Shown in pieces: positions 11,014-22,900 of a stretch of 64,000 nucleotides of DNA. Numbering within the stretch: the first letter of the stretch is position 1; the number at the start of each line of letters is the position of its first letter. Under the pieces are notes generated by a model, which saw only the letters and a program-made list of their open reading frames with translations, did no database searches and was not told the origin of the DNA. The position numbers and the translations under genes were made by a program. Location of the stretch: contig JAANDG010000163.1 of assembly GCA_036852015.1 (NCBI GenBank), positions 1 to 64,000 on the forward strand. Direction: 5' to 3'. The DNA is from Pelodera strongyloides (lineage: Eukaryota > Nematoda > Chromadorea > Rhabditida > Rhabditidae).

Positions 11014-12018
11014 GAGACCCCCGTCTTCTCATAAAGGCTTACACTGTATGGGTTCTACCTATACTCGAATTTGCCTCATGTGTTTGAAATCCATACTTAT
11101 CGATCCATATAAAACAACTGGAAGATGTACAGGCTACCATTACGTGGATCATTTCAAAAAAAAAAAATGTGCAAAACCAGGTATTATTATTCCGAAATAC
11201 TCTGAACGGCTCAAAATATTGGGTCTAAAAACTTTACAAGAACGGCGCATTCAAAAAGAACTCAATTACATCTTTCAAAATCATAAGGCGTGAGGTGGAT
11301 ATAGATAGTAGTAAATACTATGCGTGGAGGCCAATGAGCAGATCAAGCTACTTTAATCTGAGTATTGAATTCAGTCGCAAAAATGTCAAATTTCACTCTT
11401 TCTTTATAAGAACGGCGAGGTGGCTTTCAACGCAAATTTTCCGCTAGACGCGTAGTGTCGCAAAATTCTCATGTCTTTAAGAAAAAGCTGAAGCAATAGA
11501 TATTCCTTGAATGTCTCGGAGTTGAAAAAAAGGAAAATATTATCTCTGTTAACCGTTGATTCATTTAGATACGCTGACTATCAATTAGTGGAATTTACGG
11601 CATGCTTGGAACGACTATCGGCAACAACGAGGATAAATCATAATTCTTTCCTTTCTATTTCTATTCACTTGCCTTTTCAAAACACACCAAAAATTTATGC
11701 AGCACAATGTCATGTATGCTCAGGTTATACAGGTTTATACATACTCTCGTGAAGAATAATAAGAAGGAGGTTCTACATAAGCAGTTAACCCTTTTTTCCT
11801 ATACACATTTATAAATGGTGTAGCTACGTAGCGCATGCGGACTCCTGCGGGTGGAGGGTAGTGACGATGCTAGGCCCCAATTTTATTTGTGATGGCCCTG
11901 AGATGTATACTTGTTTATTATTGCATGTTTGTACATTTATGTGTGGCACGTTTAGGATTGTTGAGAACGTGGACACGTAGTTCTTTGTTGAGGTAACGTG
12001 GCTAAACTAAACTAAAAC

Positions 12019-13152
12019 TACAAAATACGGGTTGGCTGTTTGTGTGGGACCAAATTCTTTGATTCGCTATCAACATCGTTTTCTTTGTTAACTCTTGTGG
12101 AATTACAATCTATACACTGTTGGTGGAAATTATATCCTAGTATCTATATTATCTACTTTGATTTTTCTTTTTCATCGTCTCTCACGGCGTTGCGCTCTTT
12201 TTAATGAGTATAATAAATATTCAAATATTCAAATATCTGTGGGCTCCAGAAACCACAGAAATAATTTATTTAAAGTGATATGGCACATGGTTTTAAGAGG
12301 TACTGAAAACAACTGCAAAACTGTGTACTGGACGTACATTTACTGCACATAATGGAACACAATTTATCTTTTTTTTGGTTTACGCTTCACAAGCCATATG
12401 CACTACAGCATTGAACTCATAGTAAGGTAACATTCATTTAAGTAAGCATGCCTAAAATATCTAGAATTTATGAACCACTCTTGAAACATACAATATAGAG
12501 TTGTGCCATAAACCATGGAAAATATATGACAAATGCTCATGAAATATGACAAAAGTTGTGCTAGAAAATTGAGAGAAAAGCAACAGCCGCCTATCAATCA
12601 TAATTATCAAACAGTTTGTCAGAGGGAAAAGCTTCCTAGCACCTAGAGATGTTTAATTATACACAAATAATATAAATTGTTCATTTACAGTTTTCATGGT
12701 TACTGAAGAAAAACAAGCAAAAATTCAGAACGAGTTGTGAGCTATCATGCAATCATGCTAACCTGTAATACACAAAATAATTTCTTTTTCTTTTGATATT
12801 TTATTGATAAAGTTACGGAACTCCATAAAATTTCGAACTGTTCATATAATGGGTTAGTAAATTAATACATGCTCATTTAAATATACGGTACCTAAATAAA
12901 AAAGCATGCTGCATGCATCTATGACTCCCAAATCCCCACACGCGTAAGATAAATAATAAGCAATTATTAGTTAATACATAAGAGGGGCATAAGAGCAAGA
13001 AAATATATAACAAGCATATAATATGATTGATGTATCTCATATGCTAGCAAATACATACGAATTGCAAAGCAAAGAAAATAACAAGGAAGACAGAGGACCT
13101 GTTCTATGTACAGTAGGCAATCAACACTCTATACGAAAACTTTGTTTCCTGT
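12019..13152. other. Intergenic AT-rich sequence, no gene seen
   Basis: No ORF with coding character, no recognisable exon pattern. A possible family B MITE end (TTAAAGTGATATGGCACATGG) lies at about 12269. Confidence 0.6.
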
Positions 13153-13324
13153 TTTAAAGCGGAATGGCACGTGGCTTGGAAACTTATCGTGAACAATATC
13201 CATCTAGTAAATGCAAGTTACGGTTCCTTATTATGTGCCGGACGAGCACAGAATGGAACAAATTTGCATATAATACAAGGGAATGCACGGGTTGGTTTGC
13301 AAACCACATGTCATACGCTTTAAG
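13153..13324. mobile_element. MITE family B, full copy (E-box ends)
   Basis: A 172-bp inverted-repeat element. Left end TTTAAAGCGGAATGGCACGTGG, with the E-box core CACGTG; right end AACCACATGTCATACGCTTTAA. The inner part has GAGCACAGAATGGAACAAATTTGCATATAATACA, a stretch shared in pieces with other family B copies. Confidence 0.85.
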
Positions 13325-13635
13325 GGAAGAGAAAACATAACAACTTGTGAAGACCAGCACGAACAAAATGATAGAGCAAGGTGTTTTCCTTATTGTTAGG
13401 CAAGTAAGGCACCTGAATCTTAGGACATAAGAACCAAGTAGAACAGTAATTATTAAATTACAAAGCGTAGAAGTCTGCTAATATAGAATATAGATCTTAT
13501 TTTGAACCACCCAAAAATTATCCACCACAGCCTAATAAGCCTGCTATGTGAAATTTGCTCACTGCGCCGCTTACACATGTTCTATTTTTCTCTCTTATTC
13601 TACTCTCTCCTAACCCCTCTCTCGCCCTCCCTACT

Positions 13636-13676
13636 TCTCTCTCGCTATCTATTCTCTCTCTCTCTCTCTCTCTCTC
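13636..13676. repeat. (CT)n tract
   Basis: CT dinucleotide tract. Otherwise 13325-14127 shows nothing recognisable. Confidence 0.85.
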
Positions 13677-14127
13677 AAAAACTCCCTCCCTATAATAAGA
13701 GATGTTCAGTGAGGGGTGTGAAAAAAAACCAGTCCTTCATTTGAGTGCCTTGTTCGTACAGCTCCTAAGACAAAGATTTGCTTTAATACAAATGTAGGTT
13801 ACGGAAGTTTGTGTGCGAGGCTTTAAGAGGATAAGCCACGATGCGGAGATTGAAATCTCATTTCGTGTAGAGCATAGAACATAACTGTTCATTGTGCAAA
13901 GCGGATCGAAAACTAGATATGGATAGAAGACCATATAGGCCGACGTGTAGGCTAACATAAATTTTACATTACAACTAGGTACACAGCCCAAGTCAATGTA
14001 GACCGACCCAGGTAAGCTCACGTATGTTATATGGATTAATAGGATCCCAATCATTGTCAGCCCCACAGGTTCACCCGAAAGTTTATGGGGCTTGGCAGGT
14101 CAGCATCAGTCATCAAGAAGGAACCAC

Positions 14128-14203
14128 ACTGCGCCCATCGGACTCGAACCTCTAACCGCTTATTTGAGAGGCAGAAGCGCTATCCACTAGGCCACCCCGG
14201 TCA
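14128..14203 (-). repeat. tRNA-derived sequence (SINE head or tRNA pseudogene)
   Basis: Read on the minus strand it has an A-box-like TGGCCTAGTGGATAGC and a B-box AGGTTCGAGTCC at tRNA spacing, with an anticodon-type stem CGCTT/AAGCG. That stem encloses an oversized 13-base loop, and the acceptor ends do not pair, so a working tRNA is unlikely. Confidence 0.6.
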
Positions 14204-14524
14204 AAATTCTCGTAAATTATCACAAAGCACAATGTAGTTTATGATTTACGCATGTTATGATTTCCATCTCACTTTCGTTGAAAAAGCATGACATGCCCGC
14301 GCTACGTTTTGTTGTAACGAATGGCATACGTAAACTGGTTTGCTTTCTCTTACATTTACACAATATGCATGGGGTTCGTTGAAGAAACGGGTGCTTTTAT
14401 TATGTAGATACAAGTCTATGTGTAAAAGGGGTACCACACGAAAAACAAAATGAAAAGTATCGTGATTCTGATAGATGTGACAGGATGAAAAATCTCGACT
14501 CATGTTGCGCCTTGAGTCTTAGGA

Positions 14525-14609
14525 GTTTAAAGCGGTATTGTAGCCGGTTTTTTGAAATGTATATGTGGTTGCACAACTACATTCAAAAATCGGTTTTATA
14601 CTGCTTTAA
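14525..14609. mobile_element. Short 85-bp MITE related to families A and B
   Basis: TTTAAAGCGGTATTGTAGCCGG at the left pairs with CGGTTTTATACTGCTTTAA at the right. The inner arms (TGTGGTTGCACAACTACA) are also self-complementary, so it folds as one hairpin. Confidence 0.8.
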
Positions 14610-15060
14610 GTTCAACCTGTATTTTTCTGACTACCTTTATGCAACAAATTGAGCCGTTGGATTACAAAACTAACATTGAAATTCAATAAAAACTAGATCT
14701 TTTTGGAATAGTTTTTCTTTTTAAAACCTTTAAACCTATTGGTGGCAAACGAGTTTTTATACAACCGAAAGGAATTTTCAACAAACGGAACAACTTTAAT
14801 CCAGAGCTTATTGTTAGGAGCGTAAGTTATATGCGACTCTTGTACGTATGTAGATGTTTGCAGGTTGAAAATCGGAAAGCAATGTTAGTATAGTAGCATA
14901 CGTACACAAAGAAATTCAGATGGAGGTATAAAGATTTCTTTTTCAACGAAAATACACACGTGGTTTTTTTTTATTTTCTAAATTTACTTTTAACTGTAAA
15001 CTGTGAGTGTAAACTGACAATGGAACTACACACTACACGCCATAGTCGATTCTTGTTTCT

Positions 15061-15195
15061 TGAGGCCATATTCACGACTCCGCTTCCCTCGGGGAAATGT
15101 TCCCTGCTCACAGAAAATAGCATTCTAAAGTGAGACACGCAGAGAAAAAGACGGAGAATTCCCCCACAGGAAAGTGAGTGGTGAATATGGCCTCA
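15061..15195. mobile_element. MITE family C, full copy
   Basis: A 135-bp element. Left end TGAGGCCATATTCACGACTC; right end GTGGTGAATATGGCCTCA. Inside are the paired CCTCGGGGAAATGTTCCC block and a GAGACACGCAGAGAAAAAGA stretch shared by all copies. Confidence 0.92.
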
Positions 15196-15394
15196 GGTTC
15201 AAATATGTAGCGATAGAGTTATCATGCTTCATGCTGGTTAGATCAAGTGGAGTTCTTTTAGGCATAAGGGAAAGGTGTTTTCTAAACTCATGTGCATGTT
15301 GAAGTTTCTTTATCGCTATCAAGACCCCTTGAAACGTAAAGCCGATCCTAGGCTTCAAGTCACCTCTGATGACTGAACAATAAAAAAATAAGAA

Positions 15395-15593
15395 TTTAAA
15401 ACGAAATACCGGTCGGTTTTGAAACACATGGAGTATACCTGCATTCTTATGCAGCCTATGCAAATGACAATAAATTAAAAAAATCGAGCTTAATTCGCGC
15501 AAATTCGCATAAATACGTTTCGAGCAAATTATCATAAATAAGAATCAGTTGTCCAGGACGCGTTTCAAAAACCGGTCGGTATTTCGCTTTAAA
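15395..15593. mobile_element. MITE family A, full copy
   Basis: TTTAAAACGAAATACCGGTCGG at the left; CCGGTCGGTATTTCGCTTTAAA at the right. The CCGGCCGG core is changed to CCGGTCGG at both ends, which suggests either a subfamily or gene conversion between the two ends. Confidence 0.9.
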
Positions 15594-15728
15594 ACAAAAC
15601 GAAACACTGAGAAGTGCATATTTTTGGCTCCTTGGTATAGTACGTCATCATATAGGACAAGAAAAGAACCCTTCTTGGTTCAGGTATGCGAGTGTTAAGT
15701 AGAAAAAAAGAGAAGAAAAATCAATTCA

Positions 15729-15798
15729 TAATGGTGCAGTTGGTAAGGCGTTAGACTGCCGGGCAAGATGTTGAGGGTTCAAGTCCAGCTGCCGTCTT
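15729..15798 (+). repeat. tRNA-derived sequence (plus strand)
   Basis: A-box-like ATGGTGCAGTTGGTAAGGCG and B-box AGGGTTCAAGTCCAGC lie at tRNA spacing. Arm pairing is poor outside the T arm. Best read as a SINE head or tRNA pseudogene. Confidence 0.55.
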
Positions 15799-16043
15799 AA
15801 AAATGCTGTTTTCCAATGCGGTCGTCACAATTGAGAAAAATTCACTCAAATTGGGACAGATGATTAATTCTCTAAAACTTTTTTAAGCTCAAAGGCAAGC
15901 CTACAAAAAAACAGAGTTGGAGAGGGTTTTGGTCAGTTTCGGGTATTGACTAAAGAAGGCCTGGTTGGATAGAGCCCGCGCATCACAATCTACACGACGC
16001 AGCACGCGTGCAGCGGGACCAAACCTTTCAAGAAAACCTCCCG

Positions 16044-16222
16044 TTCCCAGTCTCTCTCTAATTTTCTTTCTCTGCCTGTCTCTTCTAACAGCGCTTCTTC
16101 CCTTCTGGTTGTCCCACGGTGGGAGGTTTTAGGTGTCTCCCTTTCCTCTCTTTTCTCTATCTTCATCTCTCTCTCTCTCTCTATTTCTCTTTCTCTCTCT
16201 CTCTCTCTCTCTTTCTTTCTCT
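16044..16222. repeat. (CT)n-rich tract
   Basis: CT-rich DNA with CTTTCT interruptions. The minus-strand open frame across it is an Arg/Glu repeat translation. Confidence 0.88.
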
Positions 16223-16651
16223 GTCGATGGATCTGTTTGATTAAATTCGCCGGCGGCGCTTCATAGACATTATACTCGCAGTTCACGTTGCGAAATCGTC
16301 TCGAGATCTAGATATTGACCCCAAAGGAGATGAATGAAAACTACCTATACGGGAAAAGCTAGCGCCCCAGCACAGTACATGAATAAGGTTTGTTGGTTTC
16401 GATCCATACAAAATCTGTACTAGAACTAGAACAGGGCTATGTGAGTTGTGTGAATGGGAGCCAACAAAATGGAGATCTAAATTAACAAACACATGGTGAC
16501 TAATTGGCTAACTAACACAATAAGAATTCGTCACTGTTTGTAAAAAAATCTGACAGTGATTATCAGGGTATATCCGTAGTGCAGAAGTAGGCTTAGAGCC
16601 GACGAGTGCTTTGGTGAACTCCCGAAACAAGGATTCGAAGTGAGTATAGAG

Positions 16652-17175
16652 GGAAAAAGAGAGAGAGAGCGAGAGTCACAGAGATAGACGGAGAGAGAGA
16701 GAGAGAGAGAGAGAGAGTGAGATTCTGTAACACTTCAGAAGGACAGCACTGACCAGCCCCTACAAACATACCAGCGTGAATCACTTACAATAAAGGGCCG
16801 GTAATTGACACACTGTAATTTTTTTCTGAATTTTGAACAGAATAATAATAGGTGATCGTCTTCACGGCCATGTCGTACTATACAATCCTGCCCTAACAAA
16901 ATCGGAAGTCAATTTCCCCATAGCTTAATAGGCCTCTAGCACATGTGCAATCAACGCACATATGTATGCGCACACGCACAACATGCATGCACACATACAA
17001 ACGCATACACATACAACACGTAAATACCCACACAGCCACACTTACACATATTCACACACAGCACATGTCCATACACATATATCTACATACACTTAGGCAA
17101 AATACACTCACGCACACGCACGCACTCGCACACATACAACCCACATACGCCCACACGCGCACACACAACACATAT
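16652..17175. repeat. GA and CA microsatellite cluster
   Basis: A (GA)n tract at 16652-16722 and a degenerate CA-rich tract at about 16941-17175. The open frames of 16945-17361 derive from the CA tract. I see no supported gene from 17176 to 17788. Confidence 0.85.
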
Positions 17176-17788
17176 GACTATCATAAACCAAGCACCCGGT
17201 ACTTTACACCACACAAATCCTGTGTCCATGCTCAAGTTGAGCTGTCGAGTCGCCCGGGAACCAGGACCCACACTGTATGTTTGTGCATTTGTTTGTCTGT
17301 TTGCAGTCACACACTCAAGACATCGGACAAGGACAATACAAGGGAATGTACAGTCGGATGACGGACCGGACCCGGACCAGAACAAGAACAAGAACGCTGA
17401 CGACCGTCCAAAAGCACCTTGTCGTGCTAAGACTCGAGAAGGGGGAACTTATCGAATGTGTTTTTTATTATTAAGTATTATTTTAAACCGCATATGCGGG
17501 CTCCAGGCCCAGGCCCGTCATAAATATGAAGAAAAAACTCGGGCGCCAAATGCCCCACTAACGATAAGTTCTTTCACTGAAAAAGTTCGTGTGGTGCGCG
17601 GCGAGGACCTGGCGCGGAAGTGTCGCTCATCGTTCGCACATAAGGAAAGTTAGTAAACCATCGAGAAGCTGGCCCTGGTGGCGGCTGGAAAGTTGCGCTG
17701 TCAGACAAGCCGCGCGACATCAAATTTTCACGTTGAAAATGTATCTTACCAAGTGTAAACCTTGCTGTCACAGTCTCTATATCAGTAG

Positions 17789-17903
17789 CAGTATTCACAA
17801 ACGCTCTGAATCTGTTCCGCTCTCTCACTCTCTACGCACTCTTTAGCTCCCTGGGGAGTCCAGTCCAGGGAGGTCTCCCTGCGTGTTGGTGAATACGACC
17901 TCA
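17789..17903. mobile_element. MITE family D, left-truncated copy
   Basis: GTATTCACAAACGCTCTGAA, then ACGCACTCTTTAGCTCCCTGG and the intact right end GTGTTGGTGAATACGACCTCA. It lacks part of the left inner arm. Confidence 0.82.
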
Positions 17904-18196
17904 GTAGCTAACATACAGGAGCATCTTCACCCGCACACCTGGAACTACTGCTTACTCACTGCTTGGAGAGTGTCCATCCAACAGTAAATATTTGCATACC
18001 AGATTGGCCGGCGTGCTCATCAAAACCTGGAGCGCGCGACCAAGGAAAACATAAAGTGTGCAAAGGCGACATTGCGCACGCACACCTCGCACTTTGTTGA
18101 CGCGCACTAAAAGATACAAACAAGGGAGGTGTCATCAAAAGGCAACGGAAGGAATAGCAGTAGGGAGTGAAGGAATATATGGACTGTCTGATTCAC

Positions 18197-18366
18197 AGAG
18201 AGAGGGAGAGATAGAGAGGCACAGAGATACAGATATTGAGAGAGAGGAAGACAGAGTGAGAGAGAGAAGAGAGACAGAGAGACAGAGAGAGAGAGGGAGA
18301 GAGGGAGAGAGAGACAGAGAGCAAAAGCGAATAAGAGAGAGATTTAGAGAGAGACAGCGAGAAATA
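18197..18366. repeat. (GA)n-rich tract
   Basis: GA tract with ACAGAGA interruptions. Confidence 0.88.
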
Positions 18367-18475
18367 TGAATTTACGACAATTATTCAGAGAGCGAATATC
18401 ACGGTATACAGGATCCGTAACTACACAAGCTAATCGCTACCGTCGGAAACATTCTAGTGTCTTAGGATCACAAAT

Positions 18476-18571
18476 CCACCGACTCACTCCCTTGACTTCA
18501 TAAATAACAAAACCACCGACTCACTCCCTTGATTTCATAAATAACACAACCACCGACTCACATAACAAAAC
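18476..18571. repeat. 37-bp tandem repeat
   Basis: Units start CCACCGACTCACTCCCTTGA at 18476 and 18513, with a shortened third unit at 18550. The same sequence (ACCGACTCACTCCCTTGATT) resumes at 19018, directly after the TIR element that follows, so that element inserted into this array. Confidence 0.88.
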
Positions 18572-18598
18572 CACCACTGAACCACTGACCACTGAAAC

Positions 18599-19017
18599 CA
18601 CTGAAAAAAGTTGCCTCGCAATCGCCGAGGTTTTCATGATTTGCCTCGACAATGCCGAGGAGAGGTCCAAATGACTGCCAGCGGAAAGACGTCTACGTCT
18701 TTCCGTCGTTTTGCCACATGTGCGTTGCCACAGTTGAGTGGTCAGGGTTCAATTCCACCCATGTTCGTATGTCTTATAAGGCTTTATTCATATAATATAT
18801 GTTATGTGATGTGATGTGTGATAGACACATCACATAACATATTATTAAATTATTGCACAATTTATTTATTATTGCCTCGAAAACGCCGCCTCGGCAAAAG
18901 CTAGGCAGCGATTTGCCGAGCTTTCGCCTCGACAACGCTCCGCGGCAAAACTCGTGAAGGCAGCTAGGCATTGTCGGGGCAATTTTCTCGGCATTTGCGA
19001 GGCAACTTTCTTCAGTG
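18599..19017. mobile_element. Composite TIR element with a tRNA-headed core
   Basis: The ends are inverted: CACTGAAAAAAGTTGCCTCG at the left; CGAGGCAACTTTCTTCAGTG at the right. Inside are many variants of a self-complementary motif (TTGCCTCG...GCCGAGG). In the middle (about 18665-18815) is a block with GTCCAAATGACTGCCAGC, TTTTGCCACATGTGCG, the B-box-like GGGTTCAATTCCACCC, and GCTTTATTCATA. The same block occurs at 47986-48160 inside a different array. It also has a perfect inner hairpin ATGTTATGTGATGTG...CACATCACATAACAT. Open frames here are not genes. Confidence 0.75.
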
Positions 19018-19925
19018 ACCGACTCACTCCCTTGATTTCATATTGTCAGAGACTCTTCCACAGTTATAACCCCATACACTTACATTTAGAATCAACAATG
19101 CTGTCCCCAGAATTCGGAGCTTACGATCAAAGACCCCTAGAACTCGAATCTATTCGTAGCTGGGGTAAAAAACCTCGCGATTCCCATCAGTTTACCCCCG
19201 CCCCCGAAGTGACCCTACTACTAAACTGCAACATAAGCCTACAACATCCTTTAAAAAAACGCTTTATCTATCGACGATGCAACAATGTAATACACACAGA
19301 TCAGAATAATATATCGCCCGTTATTTTCCATAAACACATTTTAGAAAGATGAATATAACATAATCTAGGAATTTAGTGATTTGAAAAGTTATAAAAAAAA
19401 AGAGATCAGTTATAAATTAGAAAATATAGATTAATGAAACTGCCAACTTTTCACAGACTTATTGGAACAAAATAACACTCGCATACCAGCACATATACAT
19501 GGATAGTGGTTTTCTTTAGTTAATAAGGGTCGTACGCGCTCACAACAAAAGAATAAAACCCTAACAATATCATTCAAAGAACATCCTTAACGCTGATAAG
19601 TACTGAAATACATAATAATAATAATATTAATTCAACTCACGCTGCTTTAACCGGACAGTTCAATTATGTGGTTTATACCACGAATATTTCGGCTCACCGA
19701 ATAGAAATATAAATATCCGAACAATTACTACTCTGCGGTCAGAATTCAGAACACCGTAGCTAACAAAAATATTTCACTGCAACTATACATTACGCGTCAC
19801 CTTCGCTAAGCTACACCAACCGGACCATATCCTACACTTTGGCTTTACGTTACGGCAAAATAAAACCCAAACCCAACTCTTGGGACCCGAGTCCCGACCC
19901 GGAACCGAATTCTTGGGGCCCAACC
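19018..19925. other. 3' flank of the MRGBP-like gene, no other gene seen
   Basis: AT-rich sequence downstream of the minus-strand stop at 19926. AATAAA-type signals on the minus strand cannot be assigned with confidence. Confidence 0.5.
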
Positions 19926-22900
19926 CTAATTCTTAGGCGTACTACATCTTGAATCCTCCCCTCCGTGCGAATGATGATGATGTTTTCTCCTCTTACGGTG
20001 CTCTTTCGAAGCCGGAGTTCCCGAAGAACCCCTCGACACTTCACCCGCAACACTCTGAAAATGCAATATGTTTTTTTTGCAGGATGTTGTTCCTGATGTT
20101 AGTGTAAAGCCGAAACCGGTCGAATAAAAAAACACTTTGATTCATGTGTTTTTGAATATTATATTGGGAGTTGGAAGAACTCTGAGCGTATCTTCTATAT
20201 GTTGAAAATGCATTTTGTTACCTTTGAAAATATGCATTCTACAAATCAATGTCTTGCTAATTATCCCTGCACTCGTTTGTTTGAACGAAAGACAAGTTAG
20301 ACAAGTAACACAATAAATTGTAGAACGACGTTTTTCAAGACGTGACGAAACATTTGGTTTTTTTATCTAGCATAAGACGTTTTTTTATCTAGCATAAAAA
20401 AAAGTAAGATTCGCGCTACTCCTTCACCTTGACGACAAATGAAAAGAATCAATACTTATTATAGTATATAGTACCAGCCGTTCGAAGAGCCCTACGGGCT
20501 CTTCTCCGACTGGAGGAATCGGCCTTCGGCCGATTGTTACCCTATTTAAAAAAAAGGAATTTCTACAAAGGTAAAAAGACGTTCATTTACGTTTATGTGG
20601 AAACGTATGATGTGGCTCGGAACTTCAAGGTTTTTGCACGTTATGCAAATTTGCTATTGCACTTGCTCTTCCACCTCCTATAAGATCCTCGTCCAATAAG
20701 CTAGTATAGCTCAACTGGTAGAGCGTTGGACTGTGAATCGAGAGGTTGTCTGCTGCTGTGGGTTCGAATCCCGCCAGCGGCAATGATTTTGTATGCTCTT
20801 TCGATCGAAGAATTTTCTTTATGAAGAGATTTCGTTGTGCACATAAAAACAAACCCGTGACAAACTCTTCTCCTTTATATAATAAGATATGTTCTACATA
20901 CATGCTCAATCTATCATCAACCAACGGTCATGCAAATTCACTTCACAAACTCATATGAATATAACCTTCTTGAGTACTCACGTACTCAGCTACGTAATCA
21001 TAAATGACGTAATCAATACTTATTACAGTATAGTACATAGGCTCTACAAGCTCATCTATGAACCAACGGTCATGCAAATTAATTCACTTCGCCAACGTTG
21101 AGTAGAGTAGAGTACTACAGCTATGCAATCAGAAATACCCAGTGTACACATATTTACTGTAAAGTCGCAATCCTTTAAAACCTCAAAATCAAACTCAAAT
21201 ACCTGGTCATCCCTTTCTCTGTGCAACGCTTCATCCTTCACTTTCATCAGTTCACCAAACTGCCCGTCCGGAAGAAAGAATTCATTTTGGAGTTCTAAAA
21301 CAGATATCGATTTCTAAGTCACTACTTAAAGCGAAATACCGGGCGGTTTTTGAAACGCATCGCGCACAAGTGAATCCTTACGTATTTATGCTAATTTGCT
21401 CGAATTTAGCTCGATTTTTATTATAATTTATGGTAAATTGCATAAGCTGGATAAGATGCTGGTATACTCGATGTGTTTCAAAAACCGGCTGGTATTTCGC
21501 TTTAAACTCATAAGCATTCTTGACTATACCCTAACAAAAACTAAACATTGTGAATTTACATGTGTGTTATTTGTTCACAAACCTAAAAGTCGCACGATGC
21601 GTACAGAAAACGAAACAGTCCGTAATACCCTATGCAACGCGATCCTTGAACTGAATTGTGATGTAATAGTAATACATTATACAATCATGCATCAATGTCC
21701 AATGTCGAATAAGTCGTTATATAGTTTACCACCAAAACAAAGCCAAAGTCCCAAAAACGCCAGTAAATAAACCAATAAACATGCTGCTGGCTGATGACAA
21801 TGTTTTTATTATTTATTTATTTTCTTTTTTTGTTGATCTTTCGAGAATAAACTGTGCGTGTGTTTCTTAGTTTCTTTACTTCTTGTCTCTTGTATATATT
21901 TTGTGTCCCATGAGAGTTTTTCCATAAATACGATATACGCTAAGTTATATTTACACAAAACTCGAGAAATCCTATAAAACTCAAGTTCATCAGCTCACCA
22001 CGCTGACCGTCAGGGAGAAAGTAATCGAATTCGACTTCTGAAAACATAAGCACATCAAGCTGATCTGCCTAAACATCAGAATTACCAAAAAACTTACTAG
22101 GCCTAAGCCCAAGTCGCTGGGTTAGGCTTATACCCTTACTTGACTTACACCTATAATAGACTAAGCTCTAACCAATGAGTATATAAACAAAACGTTAAAC
22201 ACTTATAGCAAACAAACCATTATAAACGAACCATTAACTTCGTATAACAACTAAACACTATCTCATATCTCATTACTACAACTTGCATATTGCAGTAGTA
22301 CTATTACTAGACTTCCCTCTGAAATAAATAACATATTCACCTCCTACCTCCTACCTAGTTCTCTAAATGCGTGTTTTTCTTTTTGTTATGCGGATATAAT
22401 GCGTATGTAATGTAAGCTATAAGCCAAAATCGAAAATAAACAACAAAAAACGCAGTTTCAACCATGAAAGGCATATTCAACTAAATGCATTCCACACAGA
22501 AACCAAAACGAACCAAACCAAAAATCCAACATGCTCACTTTAGTAAATGCTTTAAAATAATACTAAGATTAATAACATTAAGCATAATAATAATAATAAA
22601 AATAATAATTAATAAAAAGTATCGTACCTAACACCTCCGGAGTATATTCGTTCGCTTCGATTGCTTGCATTTTGTACATTGTCTCCAGCTTGGCCAGGAT
22701 CTAAATTATTATTCATTACCAAATAATTATACTCTCATATCTAGAACAACATATCTAATAAACCGGAAGAAACAAATTACAAAATAGTATTAGCGCACAA
22801 GTTTGCTAATACATACAATAGAAAGATGTAAATGTCGAATGTTTCAACTACACAATATTGGAATGAGGCGAAAAAGCATACTTTATTCTGTTCCTGTGGG

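Larger units (their letters stand above)
7837..12018 (+). mobile_element. Degenerate non-LTR retrotransposon (CR1/jockey type)
   Basis: About 4.2 kb with the order expected of a two-ORF non-LTR element: ORF1 remnant (to about 8690), endonuclease remnant (8730-9420), reverse transcriptase (9811-11013), RT C-terminal remnant in another frame (to about 11290), a long 3' region, then a short (CTAAA) tail ending at 12018. No long terminal repeats. Frameshifts and stops interrupt every section except the RT core, so the copy is not autonomous. The 3' region 11300-12000 has only short chance frames. The exact 5' boundary is uncertain. Confidence 0.85.

Noticed and set aside
14128..14203. Functional tRNA on the minus strand
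   Set aside because: Anticodon loop of 13 bases and unpaired acceptor ends.
20700..20782. Functional tRNA-His
   Set aside because: D and T arms are good, but the acceptor stem does not pair and the variable region is too long.
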